NCBI RefSeq assembly: GCF_900060185.1
Contig: NZ_FIZY01000031.1
Coordinates: 1-64,000, forward strand
From: Grimontia marina
GTDB lineage: Bacteria; Pseudomonadota; Gammaproteobacteria; Enterobacterales; Vibrionaceae
Length of the DNA stretch: 64,000 nucleotides
Reading direction: 5' to 3'
A program made the position numbers and the translations under genes. Below the pieces are notes generated by a model. The model was not told the origin of the DNA. It saw only the letters and a program-made list of their open reading frames with translations, and did no database searches. This document shows, in pieces, positions 50,856 to 62,848 of this stretch. How positions within the stretch are numbered: position 1 is the stretch's first letter; every line of letters begins with the position of its first letter.

Positions 50856-51605
50856 TCAGTGCTGGATGATCTGGCTTAAAAATTGTTGGCATCGTTGGTC
50901 GCGCGGTTGAGAGAAAAAGCTTTCCGCGTCGGCATATTCAATGATCTTCCCCTGATCCATAAACACCATGACATCAGCCACTGCACGGGCAAATCCCATT
51001 TCGTGGGTCACGCAGATCATTGTCATTCCGCTGTTTGCCAACTCGACCATAACGTCGAGAACTTCCGAAATCATTTCAGGGTCCAGCGCTGAAGTTGGCT
51101 CGTCAAAGAGCATGATGTCCGGCTCCATACAGAGTGAGCGAGCGATCGCTACACGTTGTTGTTGTCCCCCGGAGAGTTGGCCAGGATAGCGGTTAGCTTT
51201 TTCAGGGATATGGACTCTTTCAAGGTATTGGTGCGCCAGAGTAATAGCCTCTGATTCGGCCATTCCTTTGACTTTCACTGGACCTATAGTGAGATTTTCC
51301 AAAACAGTAAGGTGGGGAAACAGGTTAAATTGTTGAAAGACCATCCCGACATTTTTCCGAATCGTATTGATATTTTTGGTGTCGTCATTCAGCAATGTGC
51401 CATTGACACTAATGGTTCCCTCGCTATGTTCCTCTAAGCGGTTAATACAGCGAATCAGCGTGGATTTGCCAGAACCCGATGGACCACAGATAACAACACG
51501 CTGGCCACTTCTTACTGATAGGTTGATGTCTTTGAGTGCGTGAAACTTACCGTAATGCTTGTTCATTGCCTGGATATCAACCAGCAACTCATCACTTCCA
51601 TTCAT
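50856..51605 (-). CDS. Amino-acid ABC transporter ATPase (GlnQ type)
   Basis: A 249-residue ATPase with a complete set of motifs: Walker A GPSGSGKST, Q-loop MVFQQFNLFPHLTVLEN, signature [15 protein letters not shown], Walker B IMLFDEPTSALDPEM and H-loop VTHEMGFA. The VFQQFNLFPHLT and FDEPTSALDPE versions are typical of GlnQ/HisP/ArtP ATPases for polar amino acids. It is second in the minus-strand operon after the cupin-like gene and upstream of both permeases. Confidence 0.95.
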   Translation of the reverse strand: MNGSDELLVDIQAMNKHYGKFHALKDINLSVRSGQRVVICGPSGSGKSTLIRCINRLEEHSEGTISVNGTLLNDDTKNINTIRKNVGMVFQQFNLFPHLTVLENLTIGPVKVKGMAESEAITLAHQYLERVHIPEKANRYPGQLSGGQQQRVAIARSLCMEPDIMLFDEPTSALDPEMISEVLDVMVELANSGMTMICVTHEMGFARAVADVMVFMDQGKIIEYADAESFFSQPRDQRCQQFLSQIIQH

Positions 51606-51641
51606 GAGAACCTCTCTAAGTACAGCTTGGATTTAGGGGGC

Positions 51642-52463
51642 TTATTTCATCGATACTTCATTTAGTTTTAGACCAATCAACTCATTATTTTGGCGTCTTA
51701 CTAAGACAGTTGAGTATTCATCAGTACGGGAGAAGACAACCATGTAATCACCGACCAAATGCGAGTCTGCATGAATCACCCAAGGTGGTGTGTAGACGCC
51801 AAACCCCAGTGGAATAGTGAATCCGGAGAGTTCTATCGTGTCATTCGCTTTTTGTTTGCCTAAAATCAACGCGCCTCTGGCTAGGTTGTTAAGTGGCATA
51901 TGGAAGTGCGGTCGGTTGTGAACTTCAAGGTAGGCGCCCGCGCCCAAATTTGGGTTCATCAGGTAGTCATCTACATATTTTTGTCCGATCGACGTAATTG
52001 TGACGGGCATAGCGCTGTCCCCATCAAATGTGATTTGCTCTCCCACGCGAACCAACCTACAGCCGAAATAGGCCAAATTCTCTTGCGTGGCGGTATTTAC
52101 AGGAACATCTAGGTATTCATATTCATCAGGGAGATAAAACCTGCCATACCCCCCTAGAATATTGGCGGCTTTCTCACCTTCATCATGCAAAACAACCTGC
52201 TTCCATTGACCTGCAATAGTGCATTTTGACGGTTCTTTCACTGTGGTTGTTTTGATATTTTGCGTTAAATCTGTTGGTTCAAATCCACCGAGACCCAGCT
52301 GGTAACTGCGTGCTGGTTCGACAAAGCCAGTGATATTTTTTACACGCATGTAAGCGTCGTCATCGTTTCCTTTGCGATTAACCAGCAAGACTGGAATCTC
52401 ATGTAGTAAGGGTTCCGGTAACTCTCTGAGGGATGCAAATACATCCAGAGTTAAATCAATCAT
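51642..52463 (-). CDS. Cupin-like protein of unknown function
   Basis: A 273-residue soluble protein that I do not recognise at family level. HNRPHFHMPLNN (about residues 188-199) and TPPWVIHADSHLVGDYMVVF (about 230-249) have the His spacing and strand pattern of a cupin barrel with possible metal ligands. ATG 52463 has GGGGAG seven bases upstream, so the longer frame to 52514 was not used. It is the first gene of the importer-lyase operon and is divergent from a LysR regulator. By context it may act on the imported compound, for example as an isomerase or dioxygenase, but this is inference. Confidence 0.7.
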   Translation of the reverse strand: MIDLTLDVFASLRELPEPLLHEIPVLLVNRKGNDDDAYMRVKNITGFVEPARSYQLGLGGFEPTDLTQNIKTTTVKEPSKCTIAGQWKQVVLHDEGEKAANILGGYGRFYLPDEYEYLDVPVNTATQENLAYFGCRLVRVGEQITFDGDSAMPVTITSIGQKYVDDYLMNPNLGAGAYLEVHNRPHFHMPLNNLARGALILGKQKANDTIELSGFTIPLGFGVYTPPWVIHADSHLVGDYMVVFSRTDEYSTVLVRRQNNELIGLKLNEVSMK

Positions 52464-52576
52464 TCCCACTCCCCAAAAAACCATATTGAAACAATCTGTT
52501 AACAATATTAACATTCGGTCGGTTCAATACCCTATCCTCAATATCTAATTCACTCATTAGGTTTAGCTAATACCCG

Positions 52577-53509
52577 ATGAAACTTTTACCATCTCTACAT
52601 ACGTTGCAGGTCTTTGAGGCTGTGACAGAATATGACAGCTTTTCTAAGGCAGCTCAGTCACTTAATGTGAGCCAAGGCGCTATCAGCCAGCACATTCGAT
52701 CATTGGAAGAAAGAGTGGGCTTTAAAGTCTTCTTTCGTGAGGGAAGAGGAGTCAAGTTAACGCCATCAGGTCGAAATCTACTCAATTCAGTGCAGTTGAA
52801 CCTTGGTCAGATACAAAAAACCATTGAGGTGGAGCGAAGGAAACAGCATAAGAATGAACTAATAGTATCTATCTACCCAGGCTTTGGCGTGCGTTGGTTA
52901 TTCCCTAGATTGGATGACTTTCGTAAGCAGTATCCAGACATCATTACGACCTTCAATATCATTAACCCGAGAGAGAATATTGAGGCACACTATTCTGATT
53001 GTAAATTTGAATACAGCCAGTCAGAACAAAACAAACTCTTCACCGAATCCATTTTCCCCGTATGCTCGCCAGAGTTTGCGCGCAGGCATTCCCTTCGTAC
53101 CGGAATGAAAACGTCTCAACAAATCAAGGAAATGCTGAAGCTCCCCGTTGTATTTGACCGGGGGCCGTCTCATCTTGATGCGAATTGGCAATTGTGGTCT
53201 GAGGAGTTGGGTGTGATACCACCCGTCGACTATAAGCATTTTGACTCTCACGCCAATTTAACGCTCCAGTTAGCTGAGCAAGGTCAGGGTATTGCTATGG
53301 GGCGCACATGTTTGGTGATTGATGCTTTAAAGGAGGGGAAGTTGATTCCGCTATATCCTCCCGTGGTCAAAAACCCTTTTACTTACAAACTGGTGCGGGT
53401 AATCGCTGACAGCGACAATCCTACCTATGTCTTATTCCACCAGTGGCTTCATGATATAAGTAAAGAAATCAGCGACTTTGAGGTTAACCTCAGTAAGTTG
53501 GGAAAATGA
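52577..53509 (+). CDS. LysR-family regulator (GcvA-like)
   Basis: A 310-residue LysR protein. The N-terminal helix-turn-helix is LPSLHTLQVFEAVTEYDSFSKAAQSLNVSQGAISQHI-like (about residues 4-40), with KAAQSLNVSQGAISQHIRSL containing the recognition helix, followed by VFFREGRGVKLTPSG. The effector domain (about 92-300) is of the GcvA group. It is divergent from the cupin-importer-lyase operon, 113 bases away, and is most likely its activator with the substrate as inducer. A terminator follows. Confidence 0.92.
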   Translation: MKLLPSLHTLQVFEAVTEYDSFSKAAQSLNVSQGAISQHIRSLEERVGFKVFFREGRGVKLTPSGRNLLNSVQLNLGQIQKTIEVERRKQHKNELIVSIYPGFGVRWLFPRLDDFRKQYPDIITTFNIINPRENIEAHYSDCKFEYSQSEQNKLFTESIFPVCSPEFARRHSLRTGMKTSQQIKEMLKLPVVFDRGPSHLDANWQLWSEELGVIPPVDYKHFDSHANLTLQLAEQGQGIAMGRTCLVIDALKEGKLIPLYPPVVKNPFTYKLVRVIADSDNPTYVLFHQWLHDISKEISDFEVNLSKLGK

Positions 53510-53529
53510 GCCTCAAGTTAAACTTATAA

Positions 53530-53564
53530 AAAAGCCGACGCAGTGTGAACTGGCGTCGGCTTTT
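53530..53564. terminator. Bidirectional terminator between lysR and pta
   Basis: GCCGACGC and GCGTCGGC pair around an 11-base loop, with A-rich and T-rich flanks on the two sides. Confidence 0.85.
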
Positions 53565-53583
53565 CTGTCAGAAGTCAGAGGGG

Positions 53584-55746
53584 TTATTCAGCTGCTGCTT
53601 CTGCATCTTCAGCTTGTTTTGCTTGAATCGCAGTCAGTGCAACGGTGTAAACGATGTCGTCTACCAGTGCGCCACGAGACAGGTCGTTAACAGGCTTACG
53701 CATACCTTGCAGCATTGGGCCGATTGAAACCAGATCCGCTGAACGCTGTACCGCTTTGTAAGTGGTGTTACCGGTGTTCAGGTCTGGGAATACGAATACG
53801 GTCGCTTTACCTGCTACTGGAGAGTTTGGCGCTTTAGAAGCAGCCACGTTTTCCATGATAGCGGCGTCGTACTGCAGAGGACCGTCGATCATCAGATCAG
53901 GACGTTTCTGCTGAGCAATCAGCGTTGCTTCACGTACTTTCTCAACGTCTGCACCCTGACCAGAAGTACCGGTAGAGTAAGAGATCATTGCTACGCGAGG
54001 CTCAATGCCGAATGCCGCTGCAGAATCTGCAGACTGGATAGCGATTTCAGCCAGTTGCTCTGCGTTTGGATCTGGGTTGATCGCACAGTCACCGTATACC
54101 AGAACCTGGTCAGGCAGCAGCATGAAGAACACAGAAGACACCAGAGAGGCGCTTGGCGCAGTCTTGATGATTTGTAGCGGTGGACGGATGGTGTTTGCTG
54201 TGGTGTGAACCGCACCAGATACCAGACCGTGTACTTCGTTCGCTTCCAACATCATAGTACCCAGTACTACGGTGTCTTCCAGTTGTTCACGCGCTACAAC
54301 TTCGGTCATGCCTTTGTTCTTACGCAACTCAACCAGACGCGCAACGTATTGCTCACGTACTGCTTCAGGGTCGATGATGGTGACGCCAGAGCCCAGAGTC
54401 ACGCCTTGCTGGTCAGCAACACGCTTGATTTCTTCTGGGTTACCCAGCAGCACACATTCCGCAATTTTACGCTCAGCACAGATGGCTGCCGCTTTAACGG
54501 TGCGTGGCTCGTCGCCTTCTGGCAGAACGATACGCTTAGCCGCTTTACGAGCCAGCTCAGTCAGCTGGTAACGGAATGCTGGTGGGCTCAGACGACGTGC
54601 ACGTGCAGCGCCTTCAGACAGAGACTCAATCCAGTTGCCGTCAACGTGTGCTGCAACGTGGTTTTGAACGAACTCTACACGCTCTTTATCGTCAGCTGGA
54701 ACTTCCAGGCTAAAGCTTTGCAGGTTCAGAGACGTCTGCCAGGTGTTACCCGCAGTGGTGAACACTGGCAGGCCAGCTTGGAATGCGCGCTCGCACAGAC
54801 CGTTCAGCTGTTCTGGGATGCTATAGCCGCCAGTCAGCAGCAGGGCACCGATTTCCAGACCATTCATCGCAGCCAGACACGCTGCAACGATAACGTCAGG
54901 ACGGTCAGCAGAAGTCACCAGCAGAGAGCCTGCGCGGAAGTGTTCAACCATGTTAGGGATTGAACGCGCACAGAAAGTGATGCTCTTGATACGACGGGTG
55001 TTGATTTCACCTTCGTTGATGATCTCAGCATTCAGGTGCTTCGCCAGATCGCTCGCACGTGTTGCAATCAGATCGATGCTCCAAGGCACACAACCCAGAA
55101 CGCGGATTGGGCTGGAGTTAAAGATCTCCATCACTTCAACATTGCTGCCTTTCGCCGCATTGTTGTCGTCGAAGATGTCAGACAGATCAGGACGGGTACG
55201 ACCTTGCTCATCAACCGGTGCGCCGTGTTTGTTGATCACAACGCCTGCGATGTTTGAGTTCTTGCTACCACCGAAGTTAGATACTGCAACTTCAATGCGC
55301 TCTTTCAGTTGCGCTGGGTTGTCAGTGCCCGGAGTGGTGATAAACACGATTTCCGCATCCAGCGTTTTCGCGATTTCGTAGTTAACCTGATTCGCAAAAG
55401 GATGGTTACGGGTAGGTACCAGACCTTCAATCAGCGCCACTTCTGCTTCAGCAGTTGCTTCTTTAAAGCGGGCGATGATTTCTTCCATCAGCACGTCAGT
55501 CTGATCGGTACGGATCAGCGCTTCAGCGTTTGCCATGGTCAGCGGCTCTGCCACTTTCATGTCGCTGTTTGCTTCGATGATGGTTGTTGTCAGGTCAGGC
55601 TGGTTATCGCCATGGCGAGGCTGGGCGATAGGCTTGAAAAATGAGACGCGAAGGCCCTTTTGTTCCATCGCACGCAGTACGCCCAGGCTAACGCTGGTCA
55701 GACCGACACCTGTGCCGATTGGAATGAGCATAATAGTACGGGACAC
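53584..55746 (-). CDS. pta: Phosphate acetyltransferase
   Basis: A 720-residue long-form Pta converting acetyl-CoA and phosphate to acetyl phosphate and CoA. The N-terminal P-loop-like domain opens [18 protein letters not shown]; a DRTGG-like regulatory domain is in the middle (about 215-330); the catalytic domain (about 390-705) has LPEGDEPR and [10 protein letters not shown]. The start is GTG 55746 with AGAGGA eight bases upstream. It lies downstream of ackA on the same strand, the E. coli arrangement, so acetyl phosphate made here is used by AckA for ATP in overflow metabolism. Confidence 0.96.
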   Translation of the reverse strand: MSRTIMLIPIGTGVGLTSVSLGVLRAMEQKGLRVSFFKPIAQPRHGDNQPDLTTTIIEANSDMKVAEPLTMANAEALIRTDQTDVLMEEIIARFKEATAEAEVALIEGLVPTRNHPFANQVNYEIAKTLDAEIVFITTPGTDNPAQLKERIEVAVSNFGGSKNSNIAGVVINKHGAPVDEQGRTRPDLSDIFDDNNAAKGSNVEVMEIFNSSPIRVLGCVPWSIDLIATRASDLAKHLNAEIINEGEINTRRIKSITFCARSIPNMVEHFRAGSLLVTSADRPDVIVAACLAAMNGLEIGALLLTGGYSIPEQLNGLCERAFQAGLPVFTTAGNTWQTSLNLQSFSLEVPADDKERVEFVQNHVAAHVDGNWIESLSEGAARARRLSPPAFRYQLTELARKAAKRIVLPEGDEPRTVKAAAICAERKIAECVLLGNPEEIKRVADQQGVTLGSGVTIIDPEAVREQYVARLVELRKNKGMTEVVAREQLEDTVVLGTMMLEANEVHGLVSGAVHTTANTIRPPLQIIKTAPSASLVSSVFFMLLPDQVLVYGDCAINPDPNAEQLAEIAIQSADSAAAFGIEPRVAMISYSTGTSGQGADVEKVREATLIAQQKRPDLMIDGPLQYDAAIMENVAASKAPNSPVAGKATVFVFPDLNTGNTTYKAVQRSADLVSIGPMLQGMRKPVNDLSRGALVDDIVYTVALTAIQAKQAEDAEAAAE

Positions 55747-55890
55747 GCTTGATTCCTCTTTACTATGTAGGGAGCAAAACCCACAGACGCGGGTTTTGTT
55801 AATAATTCAGTTTGGCAGATAGTCAGATAACTTTGCCAAATTGAAACGGCTGACCACATTGATCAGCCGCATGTTTGCATCAAATGGCGA

Positions 55891-57087
55891 TTAGATTTCA
55901 GCCAGACGTGCAGTGTCTTGTGCGATAACCAGCTCTTCGTTGGTAGAGATAACCATTGCTGGAACACGGCTGCTATCAGTAGTGATAACGCCTTCGCCGC
56001 CGAAGCGAGCTTTAAGGTTGCGATCTTGGTCAACTTCAACACCCAGCAGAGCCAGACGGTTCAGAACCAGCTCACGGATTGGGCCAGAGTTCTCACCGAT
56101 ACCGCCAGTGAACACGATCGCGTCCAGACGGCCGTCCAGGCATGAAGTGTAGCTAGCAACGTATTTCGCCAGACGGTGACAGAACACGTCCATTGCGCGA
56201 GTTGCTTCTTCTTTCGCACCGTAGTTGTCTTCAACGAAACGGCAGTCAGAAGTCACTTCGGTCAGACCCATCAGGCCAGACTCTTTGGTCAGCATGCTGT
56301 TGATTTGCTCAACGCTGTAACCCAGTGCATCGTGCAGGTGGAAGATGATTGCTGGATCCAGGTCACCAGAACGGGTACCCATTACCAGACCTTCAAGAGG
56401 AGTCATACCCATAGAAGTGTCTACAGATTTACCGTTCTTGATTGCACACACAGATGCGCCGTTACCCAGGTGACAGTTGATGATGTTCAGTTCTTCAACT
56501 GGCTTATCAAGCTGTGCCGCTGCTTCTTGAGCGATGAAGTAGTGAGAAGTACCGTGCATGCCGTAACGACGGATACCGTGCTCTTTGTACAGCTTGTATG
56601 GCAGTGCGTACAGGAACGCTTCTTCAGGCATAGTTTGGTGGAACGCAGTGTCGAATACCGCGACGTTTTTCAGAGTAGGGAATGCTGCTTTCGCTGCTTC
56701 GATACCTACCAGGTGCGCAGGGTTGTGCAGAGGTGCGAAGCTAGAAGCGTCTTCGATACCTTTCAGTACTGAATCACAGATCAATGCAGATTTAGTGAAC
56801 TGCTCGCCGCCGTGAACAACACGGTGACCGATTGCGCCCAGGTTTTCAGCCAGTTCTGGTTTAGAAGCCAGAATGGTTTCAACAATGAAGCTCAGTGCTT
56901 CTTTGTGTGCAGCACCTTCGCCCAGTTGAGCTTCGTGTTTGCCGTCCAATTTCCACTTAATGCGTGCTTCTGGCAGGTGCAGACATTCTGCTAGACCTGA
57001 CAGGTGCTCATCACCTGATTGTGCGTCGATGATTGCGAATTTCAGCGAAGAGCTGCCGCAGTTAAGAACAAGAACCAGCTTAGACAT
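55891..57087 (-). CDS. ackA: Acetate kinase
   Basis: A 398-residue cytoplasmic kinase making ATP and acetate from acetyl phosphate. [13 protein letters not shown] is the N-terminal signature, [11 protein letters not shown] the second, and [40 protein letters not shown] and [13 protein letters not shown] are further conserved blocks; the catalytic His and Arg of the family fall in GHRVVHGG and TRSGD. pta follows 144 bases on. An FNR-like box 56-69 bases before the start suggests induction under low oxygen. Confidence 0.97.
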   Translation of the reverse strand: MSKLVLVLNCGSSSLKFAIIDAQSGDEHLSGLAECLHLPEARIKWKLDGKHEAQLGEGAAHKEALSFIVETILASKPELAENLGAIGHRVVHGGEQFTKSALICDSVLKGIEDASSFAPLHNPAHLVGIEAAKAAFPTLKNVAVFDTAFHQTMPEEAFLYALPYKLYKEHGIRRYGMHGTSHYFIAQEAAAQLDKPVEELNIINCHLGNGASVCAIKNGKSVDTSMGMTPLEGLVMGTRSGDLDPAIIFHLHDALGYSVEQINSMLTKESGLMGLTEVTSDCRFVEDNYGAKEEATRAMDVFCHRLAKYVASYTSCLDGRLDAIVFTGGIGENSGPIRELVLNRLALLGVEVDQDRNLKARFGGEGVITTDSSRVPAMVISTNEELVIAQDTARLAEI

Positions 57088-57142
57088 TTGAGACTACCTA
57101 TTCGTGTAAAGTAGGGGGTGTTTACTAATCGGAGAAGGATAG

Positions 57143-57156
57143 TTGATTAACATCAC
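57143..57156. promoter_or_regulatory. FNR-like box upstream of ackA
   Basis: TTGATTAACATCAC matches TTGAT-N4-ATCAA at nine of ten fixed bases. FNR control of ackA-pta is known in enteric bacteria, which fits. Confidence 0.5.
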
Positions 57157-57334
57157 ACTAACCGTCCCAGAAAAACTTTTAGCAAAATTTGTCGCGGAAT
57201 AGATACATCGCTCATCAGTCCTTTGATAGATACCCACTGCGTCGCGCTCATCCTGTATTGTGTCACATGACTGGCCAATCCGATTTTCTGTCACATCAGT
57301 GATTGATGTTCGAAGAATTCACGTATTGGACCTT

Positions 57335-57381
57335 ATGAAGCAACAAGATTTAAGCTTTAAGGTGTGACTGCTTCATTTTTT
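57335..57381 (+). terminator. Terminator-like hairpin in the ackA-yfbV spacer
   Basis: ATGAAGCA and TGCTTCAT pair around a 26-base loop and run into six T. No gene directly precedes it on this strand, so it may end a short leader or small RNA, or be chance. Confidence 0.3.
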
Positions 57382-57696
57382 GAAACAGTTTTTTGCCTCA
57401 CCGGTCAATATATCCGGGTACGCAACGAAAAACGCCAGACAGATTGTCCTACAGGCCCACCATCTTTGGTGTTTTGTTGCGCTGCCGGTCATCCATTTGG
57501 CGTTTCAGTGGTTGCGAGATAATCAAATCCGAGCAACAATTGATTTAGGTCGGCTAAGTCTAGCGATACTTGCGCCAGATAACAAAAATTTTTGAGTCTT
57601 AATTGATTTGAATTAATGTTTATCAACTTTATTTTAAAGCTTGCAGCAAGTTTTTAGCCGATGATACAGAGACATCGCTTAAGAGGTATGCGCCGT

Positions 57697-58146
57697 ATGA
57701 GTAATAAATCAATGTGGAACGCATTCCGTGATGGTCAGAAGTACATGACGGAGTGGCCGGTTCGAAAAGAGCTGGCACCGATGTTCCCGGAAAACCGAGT
57801 GATCCGTGCAACCCAGTTTGCGATTAAAGTGATGCCTGCTGTGGCTGTCATCAGCGTGTTAATGCAGATGGCCTTCAATAACTACTCAGGTTTGCCGCAA
57901 GCCATGATAATGGCTTTGTTTGCACTGAGTTTGCCGCTGCAGGGTATGTGGTGGCTGGGGAAACGCCGCGAAACACAACTGCCACCTGCGCTGGCGGGTT
58001 GGTATCGCGAATTGCATGAGAAGATTGTCAGCGAAGGTGGCGCGGTTCAGCCAATGAAAAGCCGCCCACGATACAAAGAGCTGGCTCAAACCCTGAATCG
58101 CGCATTTAAACAGCTTGATAAGGCGTCGCTTGAGCGCTGGTTCTGA
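57697..58146 (+). CDS. yfbV: UPF0208 membrane protein YfbV
   Basis: A 149-residue inner-membrane protein, two residues shorter than E. coli YfbV. Two helices (about residues 46-66 and 71-91) are flanked by the conserved [21 protein letters not shown]-type N terminus (about 10-30, quoted in part) and [25 protein letters not shown]-type tail (about 125-149). YfbV has been implicated in chromosome macrodomain insulation in E. coli. ATG 57697 sits nine bases after AAGAGGT. The divergent yfbV/ackA order is conserved in gammaproteobacteria. A terminator follows. Confidence 0.93.
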   Translation: MSNKSMWNAFRDGQKYMTEWPVRKELAPMFPENRVIRATQFAIKVMPAVAVISVLMQMAFNNYSGLPQAMIMALFALSLPLQGMWWLGKRRETQLPPALAGWYRELHEKIVSEGGAVQPMKSRPRYKELAQTLNRAFKQLDKASLERWF

Positions 58147-58162
58147 TTAACATTTCTAAATA

Positions 58163-58198
58163 AAAAACGCCCCGGCTCACGTCGGGGCGTTTTTTTTC
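58163..58198 (+). terminator. Terminator after yfbV
   Basis: CGCCCCG and CGGGGCG pair around an 8-base loop and are followed by eight T. Confidence 0.9.
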
Positions 58199-58303
58199 GC
58201 TGCTATCCAACGGAAAAGTCTAGTATCAAAAGTGAGAATGTTGTTTTTTTGTTAATTCTTACTTTGTCGAGAATTTGGATATTGCCTAGGTGGGGAGATA
58301 GCG

Positions 58304-59074
58304 ATGAGAATTTATCACTGGTTTAGGGTGTCCTTGCTTTTAGCTTTAATTCTATTCGTTACCGGGTGCACTTCGGCGAGAGGATACAATTTTTTCGACA
58401 GTGTTTATCGGGCAGGCACCGACCCGATGACATGGGGAAATGCGCTTCTTGCCGGCGTGATAGTCGCTACCGATAGTGATGAGCGTATCTCCAAAGCAGC
58501 CGTTGAAAACAATTACCTTTTTGGCAGTGTGAAAGAGGCGGGAGAAGCCAGTGATGACTGGAGGGCGAATACTCGAATGTCCATGCACCTTTCCACGTTG
58601 CTGGTCGCCAGTGATTACAGTGCTTCCGGTCCGTTAGAGTTTTTTGAACGTAAGGCGCTTAGGGCGCTAGGAAACAATCTTAACGCCGGATTTGTAGCGA
58701 CTACCACTGGGGACATTCAACTTGCAACAAAAAAAGCCCGACCAAATGGAGGATGTTGTGGGTTTCCCTCGGCGCATACCTCAAGAGCCTTTGCAACAGC
58801 ACTGATCGCAAGGAGAAACTACCAACAGTCAATCCTGCACCCTGGCATACACAACACATTAACCCTCGCCACTTACCTGTCTGCTTATGCGACCGGGTGG
58901 GCGAGGGTTGAATCACAGGCTCATTATCCTTCACAGGTTTTGTGGGGGGCGGTGTATGGGAACTTTGTGTCTAGCCTCATCTACGACATGACAAACAGTA
59001 TAGAACCAAACTTATTCACTTTTTTCTATCTCTCCTCTGATGAGATGATGGTGACATTCAACTATCAGTTTTGA
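58304..59074 (+). CDS. PAP2-superfamily phosphatase lipoprotein
   Basis: A 256-residue predicted lipoprotein (lipobox FVTGCTS near residues 18-24). The C half carries PAP2 motifs: KKARPNGG (about 143-150), FPSAHTSRAF (catalytic His) and ARVESQAHYPSQVLWG (second His). The usual Asp after that His is Ser (HYPSQ versus HxxxD), a change at a position thought to polarise the His, so activity may be weak or altered. PAP2 enzymes dephosphorylate lipid phosphates in the envelope. It stands alone and is convergent with the Bat operon. Confidence 0.82.
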   Translation: MRIYHWFRVSLLLALILFVTGCTSARGYNFFDSVYRAGTDPMTWGNALLAGVIVATDSDERISKAAVENNYLFGSVKEAGEASDDWRANTRMSMHLSTLLVASDYSASGPLEFFERKALRALGNNLNAGFVATTTGDIQLATKKARPNGGCCGFPSAHTSRAFATALIARRNYQQSILHPGIHNTLTLATYLSAYATGWARVESQAHYPSQVLWGAVYGNFVSSLIYDMTNSIEPNLFTFFYLSSDEMMVTFNYQF

Positions 59075-59097
59075 ATGAGAATCGGCCTAGTTAATCA

Positions 59098-60762
59098 TCA
59101 GTACAGATCGCTTAATACCTCTTGCTTAGGCGTCAACTTGCTGCACTGTCCCGCTCTTTTTAACAGCAACAATAACTGATGATTTTTCCATTCTCCCATC
59201 GAGGAACTGTATCTACTGGCCATGAGAGCAGTGACTTCTTTTTCAATCTCCTTATTGAGAACTTCTGGTAGTGAAGAGCGATCCCAAAGCCTCAGTGCCG
59301 TTGCAACTTTCACAGCATCGTTTGAGATAACAGCAGTTCGCATGGCTTCTAACTCGGAAGGTGTCGTGTTGCTTTCTTGCCTATCAACGCTGGAGGGAAG
59401 GGGACCTTTTTTTCGTAGTAAAAGTACCAGAGTAATGATCCAAAGGAAGGCAAATAAACCGGATAGCCAAGGCCAAAAGCCTGCTTTGGTGAACATTGTT
59501 GTCTCATTTAACGGGCCATATGGTTGTAACGCAGTCTCATCATTGCCAGAAGCCACTGTCGGTGTTACGGCTGCTGCTGGTGCGTTCTTGCCAGATTTTA
59601 CCGCGATAGACAAACCTTTCAGTTCACTGGTTTGAGGCTGTTCGGTCTGGGTATTGAACCAGTTTATGGAAAGTTCGGGTAGTTCAGTATCACCGACATC
59701 ACGAGGAATGATCACCTGTTTTACCGTCATCACTGTGTATTCACCATCACGACTGTACTCAGTTTTATCTGTGTATACGCGTACATTTTGCGGGTAATTC
59801 AGCGAAAGATTCGGCATGGCACTTTGCTCGATATTCTTGATTTTTAATGTAATCTCACGGTTGATCGCTTCACCCACTTCTACCGAGAGTTGGCCATCAA
59901 GTGAGTCTGGCTGCCAACTTTGCGTTAGCTTCAGTGATGGCGTCGGTAGCCAAAGACCCTGATAGTCAGTCGGTTTGTCCAACACCTCCAGTGTCATTGA
60001 CTCAGCTTCACGCTCAATAGGGAGTCCGAGTGAAGAGCCCCATCCATTACTTTTTACTTCTGTGCCGCTGAATACCGCGCCTTGGAGTTTGATACTTCCT
60101 GCTTTGGTTGGGGTGATTTGATATAAGCGGCTGATCACCAAATAGCGGCGACCATTAAGCACAGCTTCAGCCTGCACATCTTCACCAACTTGCTTCACGT
60201 CCAGTCCTTCTCCCTTTGGAGCTTGGAGTGTTGGGGAATCAAGTTGAATGCCAATCATCAAGCGAATGCGATAATTGAATGTTTCACCTATGTAGCCTTT
60301 GACGCGGTCGACAGTTGCTGTCAGTTTCACAGCATTCTCATCTTTTAAACTGTTTTTCTGACTGGCGTTGACGACTTGAATAGTGATGGGTTCAGTTTTC
60401 ATTCCATCTACATCAAGGCTAGGTAGGGTGTAGGTACCCGTTTGTTTAGCGGCTACCGCCACTCGCCACTCTGTTTTCCGCGACATACTGCCGTTGATGA
60501 CGGATGTGCTGTTACTGACACTGGGGCGACCGAAGATAAAATTCGCAGACAGAGGAGTGAGATCTAAAGTATCGCTGTCAACGCTGTCATCGACCGAAAT
60601 AGTTAATTGAAACGCTTCACCTACGGGCACCACGTTTTGTGAGACGGTGGCGACCGCAGATGCCGCTACGGCAGCAGGGGCTACGATTACGAATAACAGG
60701 CTCAGCAGCATAAAAGGAATGCGAGTGAATCGGAGAGTGAATGAACCGGTTGTCTTTATCAT
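59098..60762 (-). CDS. batD: BatD (oxygen-tolerance) family protein
   Basis: A 554-residue membrane-anchored periplasmic protein. A signal peptide ends near APAAVAA; the mature part is a set of beta-sandwich modules beginning ATVSQNVVPVGEAFQLTISVDD, the BatD hallmark; one helix near residues 430-448 is followed by a cytoplasmic tail. It is the last gene of the Bat operon, 7 bases after the BatB/C gene. Bat proteins are linked to stress tolerance in Bacteroides and Leptospira; the mechanism is unknown. Confidence 0.88.
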   Translation of the reverse strand: MIKTTGSFTLRFTRIPFMLLSLLFVIVAPAAVAASAVATVSQNVVPVGEAFQLTISVDDSVDSDTLDLTPLSANFIFGRPSVSNSTSVINGSMSRKTEWRVAVAAKQTGTYTLPSLDVDGMKTEPITIQVVNASQKNSLKDENAVKLTATVDRVKGYIGETFNYRIRLMIGIQLDSPTLQAPKGEGLDVKQVGEDVQAEAVLNGRRYLVISRLYQITPTKAGSIKLQGAVFSGTEVKSNGWGSSLGLPIEREAESMTLEVLDKPTDYQGLWLPTPSLKLTQSWQPDSLDGQLSVEVGEAINREITLKIKNIEQSAMPNLSLNYPQNVRVYTDKTEYSRDGEYTVMTVKQVIIPRDVGDTELPELSINWFNTQTEQPQTSELKGLSIAVKSGKNAPAAAVTPTVASGNDETALQPYGPLNETTMFTKAGFWPWLSGLFAFLWIITLVLLLRKKGPLPSSVDRQESNTTPSELEAMRTAVISNDAVKVATALRLWDRSSLPEVLNKEIEKEVTALMASRYSSSMGEWKNHQLLLLLKRAGQCSKLTPKQEVLSDLY

Positions 60763-60769
60763 TGCTCGA

Positions 60770-62840
<2,071 letters not shown>

Positions 62841-62848
<8 letters not shown>

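Larger units (their letters stand above)
57088..57696. other. Intergenic region between ackA and yfbV
   Basis: About 600 bases between divergent genes with no convincing CDS. It holds the FNR-like box at 57143, a T-run hairpin at 57335-57381, and presumably both promoters. Small open frames here start at weak codons and have no ribosome sites. Confidence 0.6.

Noticed and set aside
54205-54963. A 252-codon plus-strand frame antisense to pta
   Set aside because: pta is fully conserved on the other strand. The translation is Cys/Arg/Thr/Gln-rich and unlike known proteins; a similar antisense frame lies in ackA.
57380-57595. A 71-codon plus-strand frame in the ackA-yfbV spacer
   Set aside because: It starts at TTG without a ribosome site and shows no conserved features.
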